A DNA stretch of 18,314 nt from CF-96 sp036269455 (GTDB taxonomy: Bacteria > Chloroflexota > Dormibacteria > Aeolococcales > Aeolococcaceae): NCBI GenBank assembly GCA_036269455.1, contig DATARS010000163.1:1-18314 (forward strand), written 5' to 3'. Shown here piece by piece: positions 7,301 through 13,130 of this stretch. Position 1 is the stretch's first letter, and each line of letters begins with the position of its first letter. Below the pieces are notes generated by a model. The model did not search any database. It was not told the origin of the DNA and saw nothing but the letters and a program-made list of their open reading frames with translations. A program made the position numbers and the translations under genes.

Positions 7301-7306
7301 TATGAT
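7301..7306 (+). promoter_or_regulatory. -10 box (TATGAT) of the amidohydrolase gene
   Basis: TATGAT ends 6 nt before GTG 7313, so transcription should begin at or next to the start codon. No -35 hexamer and no Shine-Dalgarno sequence are seen. This box also argues for GTG 7313 over the upstream ATG at 7235, which lies inside the preceding gene. Confidence 0.5.
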
Positions 7307-7312
7307 CCGGTC

Positions 7313-8470
7313 GTGCACCAGCGGTCCGCGGAGCTGCTCGAGGCGTGGCAGGCCGTCGAGGCGGTCGACCACCACTGCCATCCGCTGCTGCGGCCCCGGC
7401 GTCACCTCGACGCCGCCGAGCTCCGCGCCGTCTTCTCGGAGAGCCTCGAGCCGCGCCAGATCGCCGAGCACGTCCCCGACACCGCCGTCTACCGCGACGC
7501 GCTGCGCCGGCTCGGCGCCGAGCTCGCCTGCGCCCCCACCGAGGCGGCGGTGCTCGAGGCCCGTGCCCGCCGCGACCCCGCGGTCCACCTCAGCGCGCTG
7601 CTGCGAGGCAGCGGCACCGGGACACTGATCCTCGACCACGGATATCTGCTCTCCGGCGCGATGGACCCCGGCGAGCACGCCCGCACCGTGACCCTGCCGC
7701 AGCGCGAGGTGGTGCGGCTCGAGACCCTCGCCGAGGGCCTGGTGTCGCACTGCCGCAGCGTCGGCGAGTGGCTCTCCTCGGTCCGCGCCGAGCTGCGCCG
7801 CGCCGTCACCGAGCAGGGCGCCGTCGCAGTGAAGACGATCTGCGGCTACCGCGCCAGCCTGCACCTGCGCCCGCCCGACCGCGCCGAGGTCGCTGCGGAC
7901 TACGCCGAGTTGCGGACGCTTGCCGAGAGAGCTGAGGTCCGGTTGCAGGGCGAGCCGCTCTGCCACGCGCTGCTCCTCGACGCCGCCGAGGAGGTGCGCC
8001 GGCTCGACGTCCCGCTGCAGGTGCACTGCGGCCTGGGCGACGCCGACTCCGACCTCGCCGAGACCAGCCCGCTCGGCCTGCGGCCGCTGCTCGGCGGCGG
8101 CCGCCACGCAGGCCTGCGCGTGGTGCTGCTGCACTGCTACCCGTACCACCGCGAGGCCGCCTACCTCTGCGCGGTGCACGCCGACGTGCACATGGACATC
8201 TCCCTCGCCCTCCCCCAGGCCGGGCTCGACGGCGGCCGGGCGATGGGCGAGGTGCTCGGCCTCTGTCCCTGGACCAAGCTGCTCTACGCGACCGACGCCA
8301 CCGCCCTGCCGGAGGCGTACCTCGTCGCCGCTCAGCGGCACCGCGAGGCGCTGGCGGACGCGCTGGCCGAGCTGGTCGCAGCCGCGGTGCTGAGTGCCGA
8401 CGAGGCGGTCGAGGCCGGCCGGCGGGTGCTCGCCGGCAACGCCGCGTCGCTCTACCGGCTGGCGGGCTGA
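7313..8470 (+). CDS. Metal-dependent amidohydrolase (FluG/NodGS N-domain-like)
   Basis: 385 residues from GTG 7313. The TIM-barrel amidohydrolase (Amidohydro_2 type) metal site is complete: HCH at 21-23 in AVDHHCHPLL, a candidate bridging Lys174 in VAVKTICGYR, His238 in PLQVHCGLGD, His274 in VVLLHCYPYHREAAYL, and Asp328 in LLYATDA. The end, AGNAASLYRL, is also typical. The DHHCHPLL and PLQVHCGLGD segments resemble the N-terminal half of FluG and plant NodGS, which are fused to a GS domain; here the GS-like protein is a separate gene about 1.2 kb upstream. It should hydrolyse an amide or decarboxylate/deaminate a small substrate; which one is unknown. It may be transcribed on its own from TATGAT at 7301, though it starts only 40 nt after the previous gene. 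Confidence 0.88.
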   Translation: MHQRSAELLEAWQAVEAVDHHCHPLLRPRRHLDAAELRAVFSESLEPRQIAEHVPDTAVYRDALRRLGAELACAPTEAAVLEARARRDPAVHLSALLRGSGTGTLILDHGYLLSGAMDPGEHARTVTLPQREVVRLETLAEGLVSHCRSVGEWLSSVRAELRRAVTEQGAVAVKTICGYRASLHLRPPDRAEVAADYAELRTLAERAEVRLQGEPLCHALLLDAAEEVRRLDVPLQVHCGLGDADSDLAETSPLGLRPLLGGGRHAGLRVVLLHCYPYHREAAYLCAVHADVHMDISLALPQAGLDGGRAMGEVLGLCPWTKLLYATDATALPEAYLVAAQRHREALADALAELVAAAVLSADEAVEAGRRVLAGNAASLYRLAG

Positions 8471-8483
8471 GGTGACGCCCGCC
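8461..8483. terminator. Bidirectional terminator hairpin at a convergent junction
   Basis: A perfect 7-bp GC stem (GGCGGGC/GCCCGCC) with a 9-nt loop spans exactly the junction between the amidohydrolase stop (in the loop) and the LOG gene stop on the other strand. No T-runs flank it, but the position between two convergent genes 12 nt apart supports a shared terminator. Confidence 0.45.
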
Positions 8484-9058
8484 TAGGTGAGACGGGGGTC
8501 CAGCGGCGGGCCCGGAACCACCTCGGCGGCGAGGTGGTCGAGCAGGGCGTCGATGGCGATGGCGCGGTGGATGATCGCGCGGGTGCGCGGCGTGAGGAAG
8601 CCGGAGCTCAGCCCGCGATCGAGCTGCGCGACCAGGCCCTCGTAGTGGCCGAGCACGTCGAGGATGGCGATCGGCTTGTGGTGGAGGCCGAGCTGCGCCC
8701 AGGTGCTGATCTCGAGCAGCTCCTCGAGCGTGCCCAGACCGCCGGGCAGGGCGACGAAGGCGTCGGAGAGGTCGAACATCATCTGCTTGCGCTCGTGCAT
8801 CGAGCCGACCACGCGCAGCTCGGTCAGCCCGGAGTGGGCGACCTCCCGGGAGCTGAGGTGCACCGGGATGACGCCGACCACCTCGCCGCCGGCGGCGAGC
8901 ACGCTGTCGGCGATCACCCCCATGAGCCCGATGCGGCCGCCGCCGTAGACGAGCCGTGCGCCGCGCGCCACCAGCGCCTCGCCGAGCTCGGCCGCGGTCC
9001 GCGCGTACTCCGGGCGGTCACCCGGGTACGAGCCGCAGAAGACGCAGACCGTCCGCAG
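8483..9058 (-). CDS. LOG-family phosphoribohydrolase (lysine-decarboxylase-like fold)
   Basis: 191 residues if started at CTG 9058. The family removes ribose 5-phosphate from nucleoside monophosphates; LONELY GUY members activate cytokinins, but most bacterial members have an unproven substrate. The N-terminus RTVCVFCGSYPG is the normal family start. The glycine-rich LVYGGGRIGLMG (37-48), SMHERKQMM and PGGLGTLEE (105-113) carry the catalytic and nucleotide-binding residues and are intact. The start is a problem: the frame is open to GTG 9262 and GTG 9154, but that upstream part is Arg/Pro shadow of the cupin gene. No ATG, GTG or TTG lies between the cupin stop and the conserved start. CTG 9058, a few bases past the cupin stop, is the most sensible choice. 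It is last in a three-gene operon and convergent with the amidohydrolase. Confidence 0.85.
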   Translation of the reverse strand: MRTVCVFCGSYPGDRPEYARTAAELGEALVARGARLVYGGGRIGLMGVIADSVLAAGGEVVGVIPVHLSSREVAHSGLTELRVVGSMHERKQMMFDLSDAFVALPGGLGTLEELLEISTWAQLGLHHKPIAILDVLGHYEGLVAQLDRGLSSGFLTPRTRAIIHRAIAIDALLDHLAAEVVPGPPLDPRLT

Positions 9059-9063
9059 GGCGG

Positions 9064-9468
9064 CTACCGGAGGTGGGGCAGCCCGTCGAGCTCGGGGAGG
9101 AGCACGACGCTCTCCTGCTCGTTGGGGTCGGTGCGCGCCACCAGGGCGATGCACGCCTCGGTGCCGCTGGCGTTGACCGGCAGGTGCGGAGTTCCTGCCG
9201 GGATGTACAGGAAGTCGCCGGCGTGCTGCTCGAGGCGCTCGGCGAGACCCTCCCCGAACCACACCACGGCGTCGCCGCTGATCAGGTAGATCGCGGACTC
9301 GTGGCCCTCGTGGAGGTGGGCGCGGGCGCGGCCGCCGGGCGGGATGGTCAGCGCGTGGAGGCAGAGGCCGAGCGAGCCCGCGCTCTGCGCCGAGACCCCC
9401 GCGAAATAGGACAGACCCTGCCGGCCCTCGTAGCCCTCACCCGCCGGGATCACGCGGACCGGGTCCAC
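9064..9468 (-). CDS. Single-domain cupin
   Basis: A 134-residue protein with one beta-barrel. The first cupin motif reads GGRARAHLHEGHESAIYLISG, giving the H-x-H-x3/4-E metal set, and the second, GDFLYIPAGTPHLPVN, gives the fourth His ligand. Small cupins of this type are isomerases, dioxygenases or sensors, and the substrate cannot be told from sequence. The GTG start at 9468 is fixed by a strong GGAGGT (9472-9477) four nt away. The start is 1 nt past the stop of the small Cys-rich gene upstream, so translation is coupled. The LOG gene follows at once, starting at or next to this gene's TAG stop. Confidence 0.85.
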   Translation of the reverse strand: MDPVRVIPAGEGYEGRQGLSYFAGVSAQSAGSLGLCLHALTIPPGGRARAHLHEGHESAIYLISGDAVVWFGEGLAERLEQHAGDFLYIPAGTPHLPVNASGTEACIALVARTDPNEQESVVLLPELDGLPHLR

Positions 9469-9469
9469 C

Positions 9470-9664
9470 CTACCTCCAGTTGAAGTGCGCCCCCCGCCGC
9501 GACAGCGCGGCGTGCGTCAGCCACGACGCGTGGGCACAGTACCCGAATCCGTGCATCGCGCGACACCACGGACACCAGCGCTCCGACAGCGGCCTGGGCC
9601 ACCCCGGCGGCGCGATCGCGGACGCGTCCTCCGGCGCCTGATCGTGGGCGGTCATCCCGCTCAT
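9470..9664 (-). CDS. Small Cys-rich protein, possible zinc knuckle (64 aa)
   Basis: 64 residues. ATG 9664 follows a good ribosome site (GGGGGAG, 5 nt spacer); ATG 9655 is an alternative. After an acidic, Pro-rich N-terminus comes WCPWCRAMHGFGYCAHASW, that is C-x2-C-x8-C-x2-H with another His nearby, consistent with a small zinc-binding knuckle. No membrane segment is seen. I recognise no family. Its stop overlaps the cupin Shine-Dalgarno sequence, so it is the first gene of a coupled operon with the cupin and LOG proteins. It may be a regulatory or adaptor subunit of the cupin, but that is inference. Confidence 0.6.
   Translation of the reverse strand: MSGMTAHDQAPEDASAIAPPGWPRPLSERWCPWCRAMHGFGYCAHASWLTHAALSRRGAHFNWR
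9472..9477 (-). promoter_or_regulatory. Shine-Dalgarno (GGAGGT) of the cupin gene
   Basis: GGAGGT, with TAGG before GTG 9468, is the best ribosome site in the window. It overlaps the last codons and the stop of the upstream small gene, which supports that small gene being translated and decides the GTG start. Confidence 0.7.
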
Positions 9665-9690
9665 CCCAACTCCCCCCGAGACCTCAACAG

Positions 9691-9696
9691 AGTCTA
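9691..9696 (-). promoter_or_regulatory. Possible -10 (TAGACT) of the small-protein/cupin/LOG operon
   Basis: TAGACT on the minus strand lies 26 nt before ATG 9664, leaving a short leader that carries the Shine-Dalgarno sequence. No -35 is recognisable 16-19 nt upstream, so this is tentative. Confidence 0.3.
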
Positions 9697-9762
9697 CAGG
9701 GGAACGTATGAACGCGCGGTTTCCTCCACGCTCATCGGACAGACCCTATCCATCCGACCCGC

Positions 9763-9777
9763 CAGGGTCCTACCCTG
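9763..9777 (+). promoter_or_regulatory. Palindromic operator over the -10 (TACCCT) of the NYN gene
   Basis: CAGGGT-CCT-ACCCTG is a perfect 6-bp inverted repeat with a 3-nt centre. Its right arm contains TACCCT (9771-9776), which ends 7 nt before GTG 9784 and would act as the -10 of a leaderless transcript. A protein bound here would block RNA polymerase. Confidence 0.4.
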
Positions 9778-9783
9778 CGCGGC

Positions 9784-10656
9784 GTGGATCGCTGCGCCAT
9801 CTTCGTCGACCTCGGATACGTGCTCGCCGCCGCCGGTGAGCTGGTCCTCGGCACCAGCCTCCGCCCGCAGATGGACTGCGACTACGAGAGCCTCGCGGGC
9901 TCGCTGGCGACCCATCTCACCGACCACTGCGGGCTCCCGCTGCTGCGCTCCTACTGGTACGACGCCGCCTCCGGCGGCATCCCCACCGAGCACCACCGCC
10001 AGCTCGCCGTCCTGGGGAGCGTCAAGGTGCGGCTGGGGCGCATGGTCCAGGGCCGGCAGAAGGGCGTGGACTCGCTGATGGTGCGCGACCTGATGACCCT
10101 GGCCCAGGCGCGGGGCATGGTCACCGCGTTCCTGGTCACCGGTGACGACGACATCCGCGAGGGCATGACCCAGGCGCAGGACCTGGGGGTGCGCGCCGTG
10201 CTCGTCGGCGTCCCGGGGAACAACCAGGCGCACACCCTGGTGTGGGAGTCCGACGAGCACCTGGTGCTGCCCGCAGAGTTCTGGAGCCCGCACCTGAGCC
10301 GGGTCGCGCCGGTGACGCGCGGCGAGGAGATCGTCGGCGAGGCTCCCTCCACCGAGCAGTTCGCCATGCAGGTGGGCGTCGACTTCGGCACCGCCTGGCT
10401 CGCCCGCGCCACCCCCGAGCAGCTGCGCAGCCTCCACGGCCTGCGCCCCTGGGAGCTGCCCGCCGAGATCGACTCCGAGCTGATCCGCGCCGCCGTCCGG
10501 GCGCTCGGGGAGCTGCGCGAGCGCCCCGAGCTGCGCCGCAGCGCCCGGGCCGGCTTCTGGGCGGCGCTCGCCCAGCGCAACGAGCAGGCGGCGGAGGAGC
10601 AGGAGGTCTCCGCCTCCGAGCCCGCGGAGGACGGGGAGCCGGTCGGCGGCGGCTGA
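9784..10656 (+). CDS. NYN-domain (PIN-like, LabA/DUF88) putative RNase
   Basis: 290 residues from GTG 9784. The first 165 or so form a NYN domain of the PIN nuclease superfamily. AIFVDLGYV gives Asp9, GRQKGVDSLMVRDLM gives Asp96 and Asp102, and LVTGDDDIREG gives the Asp121-123 cluster; these acidic residues would bind the catalytic metal. The usual Asn of FVDGxN is Gly-Tyr here (FVDLGY). VRAVLVGVPG and the following strands complete the domain. The second part (about 195-270) is helical and charged (EQLRSLHGLRPWELPAEIDS), resembling a small C-terminal helical domain, and the tail is Glu-rich and disordered. It likely cuts RNA; the target is unknown. It stands alone, divergent from the small-protein operon and convergent with the PspA-like gene. 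Confidence 0.85.
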   Translation: MDRCAIFVDLGYVLAAAGELVLGTSLRPQMDCDYESLAGSLATHLTDHCGLPLLRSYWYDAASGGIPTEHHRQLAVLGSVKVRLGRMVQGRQKGVDSLMVRDLMTLAQARGMVTAFLVTGDDDIREGMTQAQDLGVRAVLVGVPGNNQAHTLVWESDEHLVLPAEFWSPHLSRVAPVTRGEEIVGEAPSTEQFAMQVGVDFGTAWLARATPEQLRSLHGLRPWELPAEIDSELIRAAVRALGELRERPELRRSARAGFWAALAQRNEQAAEEQEVSASEPAEDGEPVGGG

Positions 10657-10676
10657 GCCGCTACTCGGCCACCGGC
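10638..10676. terminator. Nested dyads at a convergent junction
   Basis: GCGGC-TGA-GCCGC (10649-10661) has the NYN stop codon in its loop and abuts the PspA-like stop. An outer inverted repeat, GCCGGT (10638-10643)/ACCGGC (10671-10676), encloses it. The two convergent genes are only 4 nt apart, so a shared terminator is reasonable, but there is no T-run. Confidence 0.35.
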
Positions 10677-11245
10677 CCCGGCGGCCCCGGCGGCAACCGC
10701 AGCTCCGGCTCGAGCCCGGGACGGCGCTCGCCGAGTTCGGCGAGGGCGTCGGCGCGAGCGCGCACCTCGACGATGCGGTCGCGGGCACGCTCCAGCAGCA
10801 CGCGCACGGCGGTGTCCTCGGGGCCGAGGCCGGCAAGCGCGGTGGCGGCGCGCAGCCTGCCCCGGTCGGCGGTGTGCTGGGCGCTGAGCGCCTCGCGCTC
10901 GGTGCGGAGCAGGGCGAGCCGCGCCTGGTGGCGGCGGGCGGCGGCCTCGAGCGCCCGGTGGTCGTCGCCGAGGCGCTCCTCCTGGTCGATCAGGATGGCG
11001 ACCTGGCGGCCGAGCGGCTCCGCCTCGGCGGCACCGGCCGCGGCGAGCCGGCGCTCCAGGCGCTGGCGCTCGATGCGCAGGCGGGCCCTGGCCGCGGCCA
11101 CCCCGGCGAGCCCCTGGCGGACCTCGTCGGCGATCCCCAGCTCGCGGCCGTAGGCGAGCTCGAGGACGGCGAGGGGGTCCTCGGGGCCCTGCAGCCGGCG
11201 CGCTCGGGAGCGGAGCAGCATCCCGAGACGCCGGCGCAGGCCCAT
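10661..11245 (-). CDS. PspA/IM30-like coiled-coil protein
   Basis: 194 residues starting at ATG 11245, 8 nt after the flotillin stop. The N-terminus MGLRRRLGMLLRSR is a short amphipathic, basic helix followed by the EDP triplet (22-24), as in PspA/IM30/Vipp1 proteins, which use this helix to bind membranes. The rest is an almost unbroken Ala/Arg/Glu/Leu coiled coil (LRIERQRLERRL; RLALLRTEREALSAQH) and a Pro-rich tail (LPPGPPGP). It is somewhat shorter than typical 220-230-residue PspA and diverged, so the family call is probable rather than certain. The open frame continues upstream to 12652, but that is an Arg-rich shadow of flotillin. As last gene of the NfeD-flotillin operon it probably helps maintain membrane integrity. 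Confidence 0.65.
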   Translation of the reverse strand: MGLRRRLGMLLRSRARRLQGPEDPLAVLELAYGRELGIADEVRQGLAGVAAARARLRIERQRLERRLAAAGAAEAEPLGRQVAILIDQEERLGDDHRALEAAARRHQARLALLRTEREALSAQHTADRGRLRAATALAGLGPEDTAVRVLLERARDRIVEVRARADALAELGERRPGLEPELRLPPGPPGPVAE

Positions 11246-11253
11246 CGGCGCCG

Positions 11254-12738
11254 TCAGCCCTGGGAGGCCGCCGGGCGGGTGCGCTCGGGCTCGGCCACCT
11301 GGCCGTTCTGCGGCACCGCCGGCGCCGCCGGTCCGGTCATCAGCACCCCGCGGAGCGCCTGGAGGGCGGTGAAGCCGCGGGCGATGGAGCCGAGGACGGC
11401 CTCCTGGACGCCCTCGGTGCCGTTGAGCACCACCAGGTTGTCGATGTCGCCGATCGGCTTGGCCGCCGCGGCGACGATGTTCACCGCCTGCTCGGCGAGC
11501 TGCTGGGCGATGACCGCCTCCTGGTTGACGGCGAGGGCCTCGGCGCGCGCCTTGATCGCCGCCGCCTCGGCGAGGCCGCGGGCCTGGGTCGCTTTGGCCT
11601 CGGCGAGGCCGCGGGCCTGGGTCGCATCCGCCTGGGCGGTGCCGATGGCCCGGGTCGAGCCGGCCTGGGCATCGGCCTCGACGCGGATCTTCTCCGCCGA
11701 CGCGCTGGCCTCGATCTTGGTGCGCTCGGCATTCGCCGCCGCGGCGAGCTGGGTCTCCTTGGCGCTCGCCTCGGCACGGGAGATGCGCGCGTCGCGCTCC
11801 GCCTGCGCCAGGGTGCGCTGCCGGTACGCCTCGGCGTCGGCGGGCTTGCGCACCTCCGCCTGCAGCGACTGCTCGGTGCGCTGGGCCTCGAGGGTGGCGA
11901 CCTTGGTCTGCTCCTCGACGACGCGCTGGCGGGCGATCTGCTCGGCGAGCGGGCCGGCCTGCGCCGCGTCGCGCTGGGCGCGGTCGATCTCCGCCTGGTA
12001 GCCGGCCTTCTTGATCTCCGCCTCGCGGCGGGCGGCGGCCTTCAGCGCCTCGGATGCCTGCTCCTTCTCGGTGGCCTCGCGGTCGGCGCCCGCCTGGGCG
12101 ATGCGCGCCTCCTTCTGCACCGCGGCGGCGTGGGGCGCGGCCAGGCTCTTGATGTAGCCGGTGGGGTCGTCGATCTCCTTGATCTGGAGGGTGTCGATCA
12201 CCAGGCCGAGCTTCTGCATCTCCTCGGCGGAGTGCGACCGGGTGCGATCGGTGAGCGCCTCGCGGTCGCGGATCATCTGCTCGACGGTGAGCCCGCCGAC
12301 GATCGAGCGCAGGTGGCCCTCGAAGACGTTCTTGATCTTCTGCTCCACCTCCGCGGGAGCCTTGTCCAGGAAGCGGCGCGCGGCGTTGGAGATGGAGACG
12401 AAGTCGTCGCCAACCTTGTAGATGACCACCGCCTTGACCACCACCGGGATGCCCTGGGTGGTGACGCAGGTGATGTCCAGCTCGGTCTCGTTGGCATCGA
12501 GCGAGAGGGTGCGCACCTTCTGGAAGCCGGGCAGCACCAGGACTCCCTTGCCGGTGACGATCTTGAACCCCATGCTCTCGCCGACCCCCTCGACCGGGTC
12601 GTGCTTGAAGCCGGAGATGATCAGAGCCTCGTTGGGCTCGGCGACGCGCCACATGGCGCGGAAGGTCAGGAAGACGAGGACCAGGACGGCGATCAGGCCG
12701 CCGAAGGCAACCCCGACGATGTCGATGAGCGCGTGCAT
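11254..12738 (-). CDS. Flotillin (SPFH-domain membrane scaffold)
   Basis: 494 residues. One N-terminal membrane helix (VGVAFGGLIAVLVLVFLTF, about 9-27) is followed by an SPFH/band 7 domain: AEPNEALIISGF, VLPGFQKVRTLSLDANETEL, TTQGIPVVVKAVVIYKVGDD, and EGHLRSIVGGLTVEQMIRDR to about residue 190. A long Ala/Glu/Arg/Lys coiled coil follows and ends near AAAAKPIGDIDNLVVLNG, a typical flotillin C-domain. Flotillins oligomerise in the membrane and organise fluid domains. ATG 12738 has a G-rich, SD-like stretch about 10 nt upstream and sits 21 nt after the NfeD-like gene, matching the B. subtilis yuaF-yuaG (NfeD-FloT) order. An in-frame 33-bp duplication lies in the coiled coil. Confidence 0.93.
   Translation of the reverse strand: MHALIDIVGVAFGGLIAVLVLVFLTFRAMWRVAEPNEALIISGFKHDPVEGVGESMGFKIVTGKGVLVLPGFQKVRTLSLDANETELDITCVTTQGIPVVVKAVVIYKVGDDFVSISNAARRFLDKAPAEVEQKIKNVFEGHLRSIVGGLTVEQMIRDREALTDRTRSHSAEEMQKLGLVIDTLQIKEIDDPTGYIKSLAAPHAAAVQKEARIAQAGADREATEKEQASEALKAAARREAEIKKAGYQAEIDRAQRDAAQAGPLAEQIARQRVVEEQTKVATLEAQRTEQSLQAEVRKPADAEAYRQRTLAQAERDARISRAEASAKETQLAAAANAERTKIEASASAEKIRVEADAQAGSTRAIGTAQADATQARGLAEAKATQARGLAEAAAIKARAEALAVNQEAVIAQQLAEQAVNIVAAAAKPIGDIDNLVVLNGTEGVQEAVLGSIARGFTALQALRGVLMTGPAAPAVPQNGQVAEPERTRPAASQG
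11564..11625 (-). repeat. 33-bp tandem duplication inside the flotillin coiled coil
   Basis: Two identical 29-nt copies (11564-11592 and 11597-11625) with a period of 33 bp encode ATQARGLAEA twice, an 11-residue repeat. Eleven-residue periods fit a hendecad coiled coil. The exact nucleotide identity suggests a recent duplication. Confidence 0.75.
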
Positions 12739-12759
12739 CTGAGATGTTCCCCCCCGGCG

Positions 12760-12990
12760 CTAGGCCGGACTGACGTAGACGGTGCGCGGCGGGTAGTACT
12801 CGACCACCACCACTCGGGTGCCGGGGCCCAGGGCCTCTCCCGCCTCTGCCGCATGGGCGAGGAAGGCCTCGGTGCCGCCACGGACGGAGAGCATCACCTC
12901 GCCGGTCTGCCCCGGCCCGATCCCGCCGGTGACCCGACCGACCTTGCCGACGACGCTGTGGTCGCCGCTGTCGACGACGTGCCCTGCCAA
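12760..12990 (-). CDS. Short NfeD-like OB-fold protein
   Basis: 76 residues from TTG 12990, with AGGAG 5 nt upstream deciding the start. The sequence matches only the C-terminal OB-fold domain of NfeD: GKVGRVTGGIGPGQTGEVML (about 17-36), EALGPGTRVVVVEYYP, then TVYVSP at the end. The usual protease and transmembrane segments of NfeD are missing. The frame is open to 13191, but that upstream part overlaps the divergent promoter and start of the GNAT gene and is Arg-rich shadow. NfeD-type proteins are co-encoded with SPFH proteins and are thought to act as their partners. It is the first gene of the flotillin operon. Confidence 0.8.
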   Translation of the reverse strand: MAGHVVDSGDHSVVGKVGRVTGGIGPGQTGEVMLSVRGGTEAFLAHAAEAGEALGPGTRVVVVEYYPPRTVYVSPA

Positions 12991-12995
12991 TGGTT

Positions 12996-13000
12996 CTCCT
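12996..13000 (-). promoter_or_regulatory. Shine-Dalgarno (AGGAG) deciding the TTG start of the NfeD-like gene
   Basis: AGGAG with a 5-nt spacer (AACCA) before TTG 12990. No ATG or GTG is better placed. A TATCGT on the minus strand near 13030 could be the operon's -10, without a clear -35. Confidence 0.6.
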
Positions 13001-13107
13001 CTGGCGCGCGTGCGCCCGCTCTCACGATATGGCCGTCGGGGGGACCTCGATGCTACGCCTGGGTGACGGTTGGCGCATCCGCAGGCCGCGGTTCGGACCA
13101 GCCGGCG

Positions 13108-13130
13108 TATAGTCCGTTGCATGAAGCAAC
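13108..13130 (+). promoter_or_regulatory. -10 box (TATAGT) and start-codon dyad of the GNAT gene
   Basis: TATAGT (13108-13113) ends 7 nt before ATG 13121, with no -35 and no Shine-Dalgarno sequence, so the mRNA should be leaderless or nearly so. The start codon lies in the 5-nt centre of a perfect dyad, GTTGC-ATGAA-GCAAC (13116-13130). A second arm pair, CGGAC (13094-13098)/GTCCG (13112-13116), brackets the -10. Confidence 0.5.

Noticed and set aside
10661..12652. 663-residue frame joining the PspA-like protein to sequence within flotillin
   Set aside because: The upstream 470 codons are an Arg/Gly-rich shadow of flotillin; the PspA-like protein has its own ATG and typical N-terminus.
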